A stretch of DNA of 64,000 nucleotides from UBA8828 sp964510855 (lineage in GTDB: Bacteria; Verrucomicrobiota; Verrucomicrobiia; Opitutales; UBA953): positions 62,001-126,000 of the forward strand of contig CAZEDB010000001.1 of the NCBI GenBank assembly GCA_964510855.1, written 5' to 3'. The notes under the pieces were generated by a model. It was not told the DNA's origin. It did not search any database and saw nothing but the letters and a program-made list of their open reading frames with translations. Positions 42,197 to 50,111 of the stretch are shown here, one piece after another (positions within the stretch are counted from its first letter, which is position 1; each line of letters opens with the position of its first letter). The translations under genes and the position numbers were made by a program.

Positions 42197-43069
42197 TCAT
42201 TCCGAAGGTTCATCATCGGGTGCGGGATCGGTTTCTTCACGCCGCAGCAGGAAGAAATGCCGGTAAATACCATAAAAGATGAAGCCGCCAAAAATCGCTG
42301 GCACCGCTAACTCTTTAAACCTGAAGGCGGCCAATAAGGTAACGATTAACAAAACAAAACCCATCGTACGGGCCCGGGCATTCCAGGTCACTGCCTTTAG
42401 GCTGGGGAATCTAATATTACTTACCATGAGCCACGAGAGCAGGAGCATTAAGGGGAGTAACGTCCAGCCTAGTAACTCGCGGTGGCGCTCTAAGCCCGCC
42501 GGATCATCGCGGAGAATGTAAGCTAATACTAAAACCACCGACGCCACCATACCTGCAGCAGCAGGTGATGGGAGACCGACAAAATCTCCCCCGCTTGCCC
42601 GCTTTTCATTTCCTGGCACCAGCGGATTTGTCAGCACATTAAAACGAGCCAACCGCACCCCTGCACACACCAGATAGATAAACGCGAACAGCCAAGTAGC
42701 TAAGCGAAGGTCTTCATCTTGTCCTGGTTGAATCAGTAAAAAACAGGCCATTAAAGCCGGCGCCATGCCGAAAGAAATTGTATCCGCAATGGAATCAAAT
42801 TCTGCCCCAAAAAGGGACTGTCGTCCGGAGGCACGGGCTACGCGCCCATCAAAAAGATCAAATACACAAGCGATGACGATAAACCAAACCGCCCAAATAT
42901 AGTGATTCGCCCGGGTCGCAGCTTCTGCCACATCAGTTACAAATCGCGCCTCAATGCAGTGTTTAATCGAGAGAAAGCCGCAAAGCATATTGCCGGCGGT
43001 AAAAAAGTTCGGGAGTAAGTAAATCCGCGCCGCTTCTTCAGGCGTGGTATACTGGGGTTTAGGATCCAT
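42197..43069 (-). CDS. pssA: CDP-diacylglycerol-serine O-phosphatidyltransferase
   Basis: This 290-residue integral membrane enzyme makes phosphatidylserine, precursor of phosphatidylethanolamine. The CDP-alcohol phosphatidyltransferase signature DGX2ARX8GX3DX3D is complete in FDGRVARASGRQSLFG followed by AEFDSIAD, and NFFTAGNMLCGF at the N-terminus fits the PssA group. About six to eight membrane helices are seen. Its ATG lies inside the end of the RelE-like gene, with an 11-bp overlap. Confidence 0.9.
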   Translation of the reverse strand: MDPKPQYTTPEEAARIYLLPNFFTAGNMLCGFLSIKHCIEARFVTDVAEAATRANHYIWAVWFIVIACVFDLFDGRVARASGRQSLFGAEFDSIADTISFGMAPALMACFLLIQPGQDEDLRLATWLFAFIYLVCAGVRLARFNVLTNPLVPGNEKRASGGDFVGLPSPAAAGMVASVVLVLAYILRDDPAGLERHRELLGWTLLPLMLLLSWLMVSNIRFPSLKAVTWNARARTMGFVLLIVTLLAAFRFKELAVPAIFGGFIFYGIYRHFFLLRREETDPAPDDEPSE

Positions 43070-43418
43070 GCGGAGGTTTTTCTAAATAGGTCCAGAAGGC
43101 TTTATTAGCCTCGAGTGAGGGCTCATCGATATCTACCGGCAGGCGGCTCCGGAAAGCAAAGTCGGAGAACGTGTTACGATGAAGAATAAAATGCGCATGA
43201 AGCGATTCACCTTTAGATTCAAAATAAATTCGGAAGTCACCCACCCTTAAACGCAAATAGGTATGACCTTCACGGCGCACTTTTCCTAAACTCGGATTTC
43301 CTTTAATAAGGTCTTCAGCCGTTAAACCCGTAAAGGCCTCAACCACCGTCATCTGCTCAAGGGTAGGAATACGATTAAGCTCACCCATCGCCTGATCACT
43401 AAAAGTAACTTGAAACAT
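43059..43418 (-). CDS. RelE/ParE-like fold protein without an antitoxin
   Basis: This 119-residue protein has the small RelE/ParE-type fold pattern: FSDQAMGELNRIP at the N-terminus, LGKVRREGHTYLRLRVGDFRIYF with the typical RxxxGDxRxxF core, then a strand with histidines and an unusual 35-residue C-terminal tail. Toxins of this family cut mRNA on the ribosome. No antitoxin gene lies upstream (115 bp to the thioredoxin-like gene) or downstream, and its end overlaps pssA by 11 bp, so it may be a housekeeping derivative rather than a toxin. Confidence 0.65.
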   Translation of the reverse strand: MFQVTFSDQAMGELNRIPTLEQMTVVEAFTGLTAEDLIKGNPSLGKVRREGHTYLRLRVGDFRIYFESKGESLHAHFILHRNTFSDFAFRSRLPVDIDEPSLEANKAFWTYLEKPPHGS

Positions 43419-43533
43419 TAGGAGAAGAAGATGGAGCCCTGCCCTTGCGCTGGCAAACTACAAACCACAAGCAGCCACCCCACCAAGGTTGGTTTATAGA
43501 CCACCTTTTGAAGGATGAAAAACGTGTGTAGCT

Positions 43534-44004
43534 TTATTTATCTAACAATTCCTGAAATTTACCTAGATTACGACCGTTGGCGGTAAGCAACTTGCCGTCC
43601 TTGCCTAAAACCAAGAGCGTTGGAATGCCGCTAATGTTGTTCTTCTCCATTAATCCCATGCCAGATGCTGATTTAAAAGGCGTAGCGGCCCAAGGCATGC
43701 CGGCCTTCTTCATGTAAGCCAACATGGCAGACTTAGAACCATCTAAACTCACAAAAACCACCGCCATCTTAGCAGAGTTTTTTTCTGCAAACTTTACTAA
43801 TTGAGGCGAGAAGGTTCGGCAGGGGCCGCACCACTCCGCGGAGAAATACACCGCCACCACTTTACCTTTAAGCGTGCTTACAGCTACGGGCTTACCCTCG
43901 GCATTAACCAAGCCCTCTTTAAAGATAGTAGACCAATCAAAGTCTGCCGCTATCGACTGGGCACAGGCGAGGAGGGAGGTGGCTAAGATGAATAAGGTGC
44001 GCAT
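43534..44004 (-). CDS. Secreted thioredoxin-like (TlpA/nucleoredoxin-like) protein
   Basis: This 156-residue protein has an N-terminal signal peptide (LFILATSLLACAQSIAA), and a thioredoxin fold with redox motif WCGPC in AEWCGPCRTFSPQL. Further motifs VVFVSLDGSKSAMLAYMKKAG and GIPTLLVLGKDGKLL resemble tryparedoxin/nucleoredoxin-type members. It should act in the periplasm as a thiol reductase. It is 36 bp downstream of the DUF5069 gene and 115 bp upstream of the RelE-like gene. Confidence 0.88.
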   Translation of the reverse strand: MRTLFILATSLLACAQSIAADFDWSTIFKEGLVNAEGKPVAVSTLKGKVVAVYFSAEWCGPCRTFSPQLVKFAEKNSAKMAVVFVSLDGSKSAMLAYMKKAGMPWAATPFKSASGMGLMEKNNISGIPTLLVLGKDGKLLTANGRNLGKFQELLDK

Positions 44005-44040
44005 GGGTAAGAAGTAAGCGTTGTGGGTAGAAGGTTCCGT

Positions 44041-44496
44041 CTAAACAAGACCTTTAAATGAGGCGTGATCGTCGAGGTCGAGGAGTTCAAACCAAGTCCC
44101 GACATCAGTCCGGGCAGCGCCTGCCGGCGTAGAAGCCTGAAGACTACTCAGCTTCGCCCGCTTTTCAGGGGTAGTAGGTACTCGACTCTCATGCCAATGG
44201 CTAAACGCTACGATTTCGTGCGGAAGGCGCTTAAATCGTGCCTGAGCCTCAATCCACGCCAACAGCGCTCCATCACCCAAACCCTTGGCAACTTCCTGTT
44301 TGAGGGCCTCAGGGTCGATGCCGACAAAATCCAAAAAATAACCATCTAACGAACAGCCGTATTCATAATCCCCTTGTTTGCCTTTAAGGGTGGCGCGGCA
44401 CTTATCGAGCATCCGGGGTAAGATGACATAGCCGCCGAGGCGCACCCGGGGGCTTCGCGGGGCGTGTTGCGTTAGATCATAAGGGTCGTAGGCCAT
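44041..44496 (-). CDS. DUF5069 family protein
   Basis: This 151-residue protein matches the DUF5069 pattern: YDLTQHAPRSPRVRLGGYVILPRMLDKCRA, GDYEYGCSLDGYFLDFVGID, and ALLAWIEA. The function of the family is unknown. It is soluble, with no signal peptide. The ATG at 44496 is preferred to a TTG four codons upstream. Members are frequent in Verrucomicrobiota and Planctomycetota, which is one hint for the taxon. It is divergent from hemX. Confidence 0.8.
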   Translation of the reverse strand: MAYDPYDLTQHAPRSPRVRLGGYVILPRMLDKCRATLKGKQGDYEYGCSLDGYFLDFVGIDPEALKQEVAKGLGDGALLAWIEAQARFKRLPHEIVAFSHWHESRVPTTPEKRAKLSSLQASTPAGAARTDVGTWFELLDLDDHASFKGLV

Positions 44497-44582
44497 AACA
44501 AAGCCCAAACCAAGCAGGCTGGGGCGTCAATTGATAACATAAATCATTCTTTATCAACAGAATAAGTAATATACACCAATAC

Positions 44583-44610
44583 TTGCCATTTTGACACACC
44601 TACTTATAAA
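44583..44610 (+). promoter_or_regulatory. Candidate sigma-70 promoter for hemX-hemA
   Basis: TTGCCA at 44583-44588 and TATAAA at 44605-44610 are 16 bases apart. The predicted transcript start is only about 7 bases before the hemX ATG at 44624, so the mRNA would have almost no leader, in line with the lack of a ribosome-binding site. Confidence 0.45.
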
Positions 44611-44623
44611 ACCCTGCCTCTAA

Positions 44624-45385
44624 ATGGAGTTTTTGATACCCAGCCTGCGTTTTGCTGCCCTGCTCTTTTTGGGAGCTGCCCTGGCTGATTGGTTGGGTCG
44701 TTCTCGGGGTTGGACAGCTCTAGGAGACTCAAGTCGCTGGGGGCTTCGCCTTGGTTGGGTGGTTCTTACTGCAACCCTCGCAGGGTTTGGCCTCGCGGGC
44801 TTTGGGAGTTCGGCAGGGATTCTTGGTTGGATTGCCTGGGGCACGGCCGGCCTAGCGCTTTTCTTAGACCTAACTTTTGGTCACCGACTCCCCTCATGGT
44901 TAGTAGGTACGGTTGCTGGGGTAGCAGTAGGCTTTGCCTCGGCCTTAAACTTTATACCCGGTGATACCCAGCCGTGGATTACCCTCCATATTGCCTCAGC
45001 TATTTTAGCTTACTGTCTTTTAACCGCCCAAGGTGTTAATGCGGCAGTCTACTTGCTACAAGATCGTGCCCTAGTGAAGCGCAACTTTGGCGGCATTTAT
45101 GCCTTTCTTCCGCCCTTAGTTCCACTCGATCGCATCGGTCACCAATTATTAGGCGCCGCGGTTTGGATGTTAGGATTAGCGTTAGTGATTGGAGTAGTGG
45201 GAAGCCTGCAGGGTCTTCCTGTATCGCCCCTAAAACTTAGCGCGTCCGCAGTGACCTGGGTTGCCGCCAGTTTAGTTTTATTGTTTCGAAGGCGCGGGTC
45301 GTTATCGGGCGCCGCATTTGCGCGTGCCTGTCTCGGGATTTTAATTCCTGCCCTACTTGCCCTCTCGGTCTCTCTTCCAAGATGA
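44624..45385 (+). CDS. HemX/CcsA-like membrane protein
   Basis: This 253-residue protein has about eight hydrophobic helices and aligns with the cytochrome c assembly-like HemX family found next to hemA. WITLHIASAILAYCLLTAQGV and a later RIGHQLLGAAVW carry two histidines that could bind haem; the tryptophan-rich WWD motif of CcsA/CcmC is not evident. HemX affects glutamyl-tRNA reductase amount in Bacillus. It overlaps hemA by ATGA, so the two are coupled. Confidence 0.8.
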   Translation: MEFLIPSLRFAALLFLGAALADWLGRSRGWTALGDSSRWGLRLGWVVLTATLAGFGLAGFGSSAGILGWIAWGTAGLALFLDLTFGHRLPSWLVGTVAGVAVGFASALNFIPGDTQPWITLHIASAILAYCLLTAQGVNAAVYLLQDRALVKRNFGGIYAFLPPLVPLDRIGHQLLGAAVWMLGLALVIGVVGSLQGLPVSPLKLSASAVTWVAASLVLLFRRRGSLSGAAFARACLGILIPALLALSVSLPR

Positions 45386-46416
45386 GCACGAGCAAAGGTC
45401 CATCTTTAGTAGCACTTAGCGCAACCCACCGCACGGCGGGTATCGATGCGCGAGCCGCCTTTGCTTTAACGAGCGAGGGAGAGTCGCGATTTTATGAAGT
45501 TGTACGCCAAGCCGGCGTCGCAGAAGCCGTTTTAATAGCGACCTGTAATCGTCTGGAAGCATATGTGGTCGGCGACGAAGCTGTAGCCCTACACGCGCGT
45601 AATGCCTTGGCTTTTGCCGCGGGCGATGGCGCCGCAGGCTTAGATACCCACTTGCGTGCTTTGCCAGGCGCGGCAGCCGTTGAACATCTTTTTTCAGTTA
45701 CCGCAGGGCTCGATTCACAAATGCTGGGTGAGGCTGAAATTGCTGGACAAGTTAAAACGGCCTATGGCGATGCGCTTGCCCGCGGCATGACCGGGCCCGT
45801 ACTTAACCGAATTTTTCAACGTGCCTTTCAAGCCGCGGCTTGGGCACGAACCCACACGGGTATTGGTCAAGGCCAGGTTAGCTTAGGCAATGTGGCAGTT
45901 GATTTTGCTGAGCGAGCCTTCGGCTCACTTTCGGAGGCGCGCGTTTTAATTTTAGGTACAGGCGATGCTGGCAGGCGGGTGGCTCAAGCTTTAGTTTCAC
46001 GAGGAGCGGGTACACTCACGGTAGCTTCGCGAACCTTCACCCATGCGGCCGAACTTGCGGCCGAACTTGGTGGTGCCGCACTTGAACTCACTCCGGCGCT
46101 TTCACAAATTCACGGGCACGATGTTATTATCGGCTGTGCCACAGTGGAACGTCCCTTGTTGATTAAAGCCGAGGCTGACCAAGCGTTGCAGCGTCGCCAA
46201 GGCCGCCCGTGGCTCTTGGTAGATCTAGGTGTACCGAGAAATATGGACCCTCAGATTCGTCAACTTGCTGGGGCTTATCTAGCCGACTTGGATGACCTGG
46301 CAGCGGTTGCTAATATCAACCAACGTGCTCGTGAGATTGAAGCCACTCGAGCCCGGGCGGCTCTCGCAGAACGTGCCGCACGTGCTTTTGCCGCCACCCC
46401 TGCCAACCCCTCATGA
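45382..46416 (+). CDS. hemA: Glutamyl-tRNA reductase
   Basis: This 344-residue NADPH enzyme reduces glutamyl-tRNA to glutamate-1-semialdehyde, the first step of C5 haem synthesis. It has the catalytic-cysteine motif ATCNRLEAY, the N-terminal SATHRTAGIDAR, VTAGLDSQMLGEAEI, and the NADPH loop ILGTGDAGRRVAQ. It is about 70 residues shorter than usual, because the C-terminal dimerisation domain is reduced to one helix. It overlaps hemX before and the NtrC-like gene after (ATGA). Confidence 0.93.
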   Translation: MSTSKGPSLVALSATHRTAGIDARAAFALTSEGESRFYEVVRQAGVAEAVLIATCNRLEAYVVGDEAVALHARNALAFAAGDGAAGLDTHLRALPGAAAVEHLFSVTAGLDSQMLGEAEIAGQVKTAYGDALARGMTGPVLNRIFQRAFQAAAWARTHTGIGQGQVSLGNVAVDFAERAFGSLSEARVLILGTGDAGRRVAQALVSRGAGTLTVASRTFTHAAELAAELGGAALELTPALSQIHGHDVIIGCATVERPLLIKAEADQALQRRQGRPWLLVDLGVPRNMDPQIRQLAGAYLADLDDLAAVANINQRAREIEATRARAALAERAARAFAATPANPS

Positions 46417-47816
46417 AATTAAAACCTACATGTCTGATCGTGGATGATGAAAAATCTACCCGTGAAGGTCTGCGCGCCGTGCTCGAAGATACCTACGAAG
46501 TTTTTGTAGCGCGTGACGCCGAAGAGGCGGAACGGATGATGCGTGATGTCCCCCCCGACGTTCTTATTACGGATTTAAAGATGGCGGGTGAAAATGGTAT
46601 GACGGTGTTGGACCGTGCGCTAAAACTTTCACATCGCCCAGTTTGTGTGATGTTAACCGCTTATGGAGATATTGATACTGCGGTAGAGGCGATGCGACGT
46701 GGGGCTTATGATTTTTTACAAAAGCCGGTAGATGTTCGTCGTCTTCAACTAGTTTTAGAGCGCGGACTTAAGGCCCGCACCACGGAAGACGAACTCGATC
46801 GGGTGCACACCCGGCTCGATAAAAAATTTGCTCTCGGCGAAGTGATTGGCTCGTCCCCTGCCCTATTGGCATCGGTCGAGTTTGTGCGCCAAGTGGCACC
46901 CTCAGGAGCGACAATTTTATTAACTGGAGAAACCGGCACCGGTAAAGAGCTCTTTGCGCAGATGATTCACCAAAATAGTCGGCGCGCCAAGGGGCCTTTT
47001 ATTCCCGTTCACTGTGCCGCGATTCCAGCCAATCTACTTGAAAGCGAATTATTTGGTCATGAAAAAGGGGCTTTTACGGGCGCCCATGAACGGCGCGCGG
47101 GTCGGTTTGAATCAGCCGACGGCGGAACGCTTTTTCTCGATGAAATCGGAGAAATCGATGCTGCGACCCAAGTTAAACTGCTACGATTTTTAGAGTCTCG
47201 CACCATCGAGCGATTGGGCTCACACAAACCCCTGTCGCTCGACCTTCGACTGGTTTGTGCCACCAACCGCGACCTTGAGGCCATGGTTCGTGAAGGTAAG
47301 TTCCGCGAAGACCTTTACTATCGTCTGGCGGTGGTTCCCCTCCGGTTACCTCCCCTTCGCGAGCGGCAGGATGATATTCCGCTCTTACTAACCCATTACC
47401 TTCGTCGTTTTGCCAAAGAGAATAATCTCGAGCTACCCCGGCTCACCCCTGCGGCGATATCCATTCTTTGCCATCACCCCTGGCCGGGTAATATCCGAGA
47501 ATTACGTAACGCCGCCGAGAATCTCGTGGTGCTTCACGCGGGGCGTGAAGTGACCCCTGCTGATTTAGATGCCCGTTTTCGTTCTGCGAGCCCTACCCCG
47601 CCCCGCGCCCCATCGGAGGCAACCTCTTTGGGGGGTCAGAGCGCTGTACCGGCAAGTTTAGATCGAGCCGCTAACGAAAAGCACCTGCTGAAAGAAGCGC
47701 TTGCCCGGGCGGGTGGCAATCGTACCCAAGCAGCAGAACTTATGGGCATCAGCCGCCGCACCCTTCACCGTAAACTTCTGCAGTGGCCTGAACTCGACAC
47801 CGGCACCCACGGCTGA
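46413..47816 (+). CDS. NtrC-family sigma-54 response regulator
   Basis: This 467-residue regulator has a receiver domain (1-120; IVDDEKSTREGL, phosphoacceptor Asp in DVLITDLKMAG), an AAA+ domain (Walker A GETGTGKE, sigma-54 contact GAFTGA, Walker B GGTLFLDEIGEID, and LRFLESRTIERLG), and a Fis-type helix-turn-helix (GNRTQAAELMGISRRTLHRKL). It activates sigma-54 promoters. Its sensor kinase is not adjacent; the phoR-like kinase at 48.8 kb faces the other way. It overlaps hemA by ATGA, an uncommon position. Confidence 0.94.
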   Translation: MKLKPTCLIVDDEKSTREGLRAVLEDTYEVFVARDAEEAERMMRDVPPDVLITDLKMAGENGMTVLDRALKLSHRPVCVMLTAYGDIDTAVEAMRRGAYDFLQKPVDVRRLQLVLERGLKARTTEDELDRVHTRLDKKFALGEVIGSSPALLASVEFVRQVAPSGATILLTGETGTGKELFAQMIHQNSRRAKGPFIPVHCAAIPANLLESELFGHEKGAFTGAHERRAGRFESADGGTLFLDEIGEIDAATQVKLLRFLESRTIERLGSHKPLSLDLRLVCATNRDLEAMVREGKFREDLYYRLAVVPLRLPPLRERQDDIPLLLTHYLRRFAKENNLELPRLTPAAISILCHHPWPGNIRELRNAAENLVVLHAGREVTPADLDARFRSASPTPPRAPSEATSLGGQSAVPASLDRAANEKHLLKEALARAGGNRTQAAELMGISRRTLHRKLLQWPELDTGTHG

Positions 47817-47827
47817 CACGTTTTTTT

Positions 47828-48697
47828 ATGCGCTATATAGTCCTCACCCTTTCTTTTCTGAGTGCCTCGCTTTCGGCGATTAATGTCGGCGGCACTGATA
47901 CTCTCACTCCCACCCTAGGTGCTGCGATTGAGCGCCACCTCGCGGCTGACGGCAAGAAGCACACCATTGCTTTTCGCGGTTCGCTCCCCGCGCTTGAGGG
48001 TATGGACGCCGGACAAGTTGATATTGCACTGATTCTTCAACCGGACGGACAAAATTTAGAGCGTACGCCAAGTGGTAAAGCCCTACGCCGGTTTCCCCTC
48101 GGTGCTGCTGCAGCTTACGTCTACGTTCACCCTTCCCTAAATTTAAAAGAAGCTAATCTCGCCACCTTGGCGGCCATTTTTGGTGCCGGCCAAAAAGATG
48201 ATTTCAAATTTTGGTCTGATGTCCCCGGCCTACGTTTTCAGGAACCTATCATGCCCTTTACTTCGAGTGATGAAACGCACCCTTCAACCACACTCTTTAA
48301 TGGCATTGCTCTCTCGGGTCGACCCTATCGTGCCAATGTGCGCCTCAGGGTTCCCCTGGTAGAGGCGAAGGAAATTATTTCAGGTAGCACCAATGCCATT
48401 ATGATTTCATCTTCCCCAACACCCGAGGGGATAGGACAACTCTTACGCATTGCCGATGGCCGTGAAGGACGTTCTAAGACCGCCTACTTCCCCGACGACG
48501 CCAATATTTACAATGGTGACTATCCTTTACGCCTACCCTTGGTGCTCTGCGTGCCAGAAGATAAAGTAGCAACCCACCGTGATTTTATTGCCTGGTTGCT
48601 CTCAGACGTGGCTGCTAGCGAGATTAGAAAGGCCCAATTTATCCCCACGCCCGTCTTGATACGCGAGCGCCTCGCGCAAAGGCTTGACACTAAATAA
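47828..48697 (+). CDS. PstS-like periplasmic substrate-binding protein
   Basis: This 289-residue protein has a signal peptide (YIVLTLSFLSASLSA) and the phosphate-binding fold of PstS: INVGGTDTLTPTLGAAIE, MDAGQVDIALILQ, ATLAAIFGAGQKDDF. The canonical phosphate-binding TGAG-type loops are changed, so phosphate binding is likely but not sure. No pstCAB genes are present. It begins 11 bp after the NtrC-like gene and is near the phoBR-like pair. Confidence 0.7.
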   Translation: MRYIVLTLSFLSASLSAINVGGTDTLTPTLGAAIERHLAADGKKHTIAFRGSLPALEGMDAGQVDIALILQPDGQNLERTPSGKALRRFPLGAAAAYVYVHPSLNLKEANLATLAAIFGAGQKDDFKFWSDVPGLRFQEPIMPFTSSDETHPSTTLFNGIALSGRPYRANVRLRVPLVEAKEIISGSTNAIMISSSPTPEGIGQLLRIADGREGRSKTAYFPDDANIYNGDYPLRLPLVLCVPEDKVATHRDFIAWLLSDVAASEIRKAQFIPTPVLIRERLAQRLDTK

Positions 48698-48712
48698 GCC
48701 TAAGGGTGAGAT
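48684..48712 (+). promoter_or_regulatory. Candidate promoter of tRNA-Gly
   Basis: A perfect -35 box TTGACA at 48684-48689 lies in the last codons of the PstS-like gene. TGAGAT, 17 bases later at 48707-48712, is a weak -10. The tRNA begins at 48725, about 12 bases after it. Confidence 0.45.
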
Positions 48713-48724
48713 GGTCAGTCGTTC

Positions 48725-48797
48725 GCGGGCGTAGCTCAATTGGTAGAGTACCACCTTGCCAAGGTGGATGTTGACGGTTCGAATCCGTTCGCCCGCT
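48725..48797 (+). tRNA. tRNA-Gly (anticodon GCC)
   Basis: The 73-base cloverleaf is complete: acceptor stem GCGGGCG/CGCCCGC, D-arm GCTC...GAGT with one G-U pair, anticodon stem CCACC/GGTGG with loop TTGCCAA (anticodon GCC, glycine), variable loop ATGTT, and T-arm GACGG-TTCGAAT-CCGTT. The 3' CCA is not encoded (TCCC follows), so it must be added by the tRNA nucleotidyltransferase. Confidence 0.96.
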
Positions 48798-48805
48798 CCC
48801 TTTCT

Positions 48806-48838
48806 CGGCTCCCGTCTTAGACGGGAGCCGCTTGTTTT
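48806..48838. terminator. Terminator shared by tRNA-Gly and the phoR-like gene
   Basis: CGGCTCCCGTC at 48806-48816 and GACGGGAGCCG at 48820-48830 form a perfect 11-bp stem with a 3-base loop, followed on the plus strand by CTTGTTTT. The loop bases TTA at 48817-48819 are also the TAA stop codon of the histidine kinase on the minus strand. Confidence 0.8.
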
Positions 48839-50064
48839 GGGGTGGCGTCTAATTGTACCACCACCCTTAAGCCCCGGGGCCTAACCGCTTCCGCCTGTAC
48901 CCACCCGCCGTGAATAAGGGCAATCTCGCGGACGATACTTAAACCTAAACCGGTACTACCCTGCCGGCGCGAACGGTCGGTCCGGTAGAGCCGATCAAAA
49001 ATCCGCGTCAACTCATCTTCCGCCACCCCTTGCCCATCATCTTCAACTACCACTCTCGCCCCCTCAACTTGGATATGGATGGTTCGCGCATCACGTCCAT
49101 GAACCAAAGCATTAGCGACCAGGTTTTGTACCACCCGACGGGCTTGTAAGGCATCTACCCTGCCCTCTCGATTAACGAGCTTAAGTTGTAAGGTGATACC
49201 CTGATTTTTTGCGCGCTCTTGCAAGGCATCGACGGTCTCTTCGGCCGCGCGAGCTAAAGCCCCAGAAGTAGGCTCAACGGTTGCACCCGCTTCCAGTGAA
49301 GCGAGGGCCAGCATGCCCTCTAGCATGGTGTTAAGCCGGGCGGTAGCGGTGACAATTTTGGTAGTAAAACGTGCGCGGTCTTCGGCCGACATGTTGCCAC
49401 CATCTTGCTCTAAAGTTTCTGCATAACCTTTTAAAATAGTAACAGGCGTACGTAAGTCATGGGAAAGATTAGCTAAAAACTCACGCTCGACCTCTTGCAG
49501 GCGCCGAAGTTGCGTAGAATCTTCTGCAACAATAATCACGGCGCCTGCTCCATAGGTGTCCCCTTTTGCAGGTGCTGCATAAACATTAATCCAGAGATCG
49601 GCTGCGGGCGGTCGCGATAACCGGATTTCCTGGTATTCACTCCCTGAATTTCGCACTAAACGTAAGAAATTAACTAACTCCGCACTTCGCACCATAGGAA
49701 CAATTGAATCCCCTTCCGCACCTTGTTCTATTCGGAAGAGGCGACGGGCCGCAGGGTTGGCGAGTTGAAGTCGGTCCTGACCATCTACCACTACCACAGC
49801 TTGGGTTAATAAACCGAGAAGTTCGCCGAGCTGCCGGTTGTGATTGAGTTGAGCTTCAGCTTCATTGCTGGAGCGCTGTTCAATCGCAGTAAATAAGGGC
49901 GCTAGACCAAAGGCACGTGCTAGATAGTCACGGGGAGGTGTGCCGGCATCAAAGCCTGCTAAGGTGCGCCTTGCCCAGCGTAGATAAGAGGAAAAACGCG
50001 AAGCGGAAAAAAATACTAGGGCGACGAGTGCAGCAAGAAGTGCCCAAGGAAGCCAGACGAGCAT
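48817..50064 (-). CDS. PhoR-like sensor histidine kinase
   Basis: This 415-residue kinase has one N-terminal membrane helix, a PAS-like domain (VVVVDGQDRLQLANPAARRLF), the HisKA box LANLSHDLRTPVTILKGYAETL at about 190-210 with the phosphorylated His, and HATPase motifs (NLVANALVHG, VEDDGQGVAEDEL, GSTGLGLSIV). It has almost no periplasmic loop, as in PhoR, so it should sense through membrane or PAS contact. It lies 47 bp after the phoB-like gene. The phosphate role is inferred from type and the nearby PstS-like gene. Confidence 0.9.
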   Translation of the reverse strand: MLVWLPWALLAALVALVFFSASRFSSYLRWARRTLAGFDAGTPPRDYLARAFGLAPLFTAIEQRSSNEAEAQLNHNRQLGELLGLLTQAVVVVDGQDRLQLANPAARRLFRIEQGAEGDSIVPMVRSAELVNFLRLVRNSGSEYQEIRLSRPPAADLWINVYAAPAKGDTYGAGAVIIVAEDSTQLRRLQEVEREFLANLSHDLRTPVTILKGYAETLEQDGGNMSAEDRARFTTKIVTATARLNTMLEGMLALASLEAGATVEPTSGALARAAEETVDALQERAKNQGITLQLKLVNREGRVDALQARRVVQNLVANALVHGRDARTIHIQVEGARVVVEDDGQGVAEDELTRIFDRLYRTDRSRRQGSTGLGLSIVREIALIHGGWVQAEAVRPRGLRVVVQLDATPKQAAPV

Positions 50065-50111
50065 ACCGAATAATCTAAGTGATAAAACCGCAGGGGCGAG
50101 AGCGAAGGTGA

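Noticed and set aside
43059..43418. Toxin-antitoxin pair
   Set aside because: No antitoxin frame is found on either side, so only the RelE-like fold is reported.
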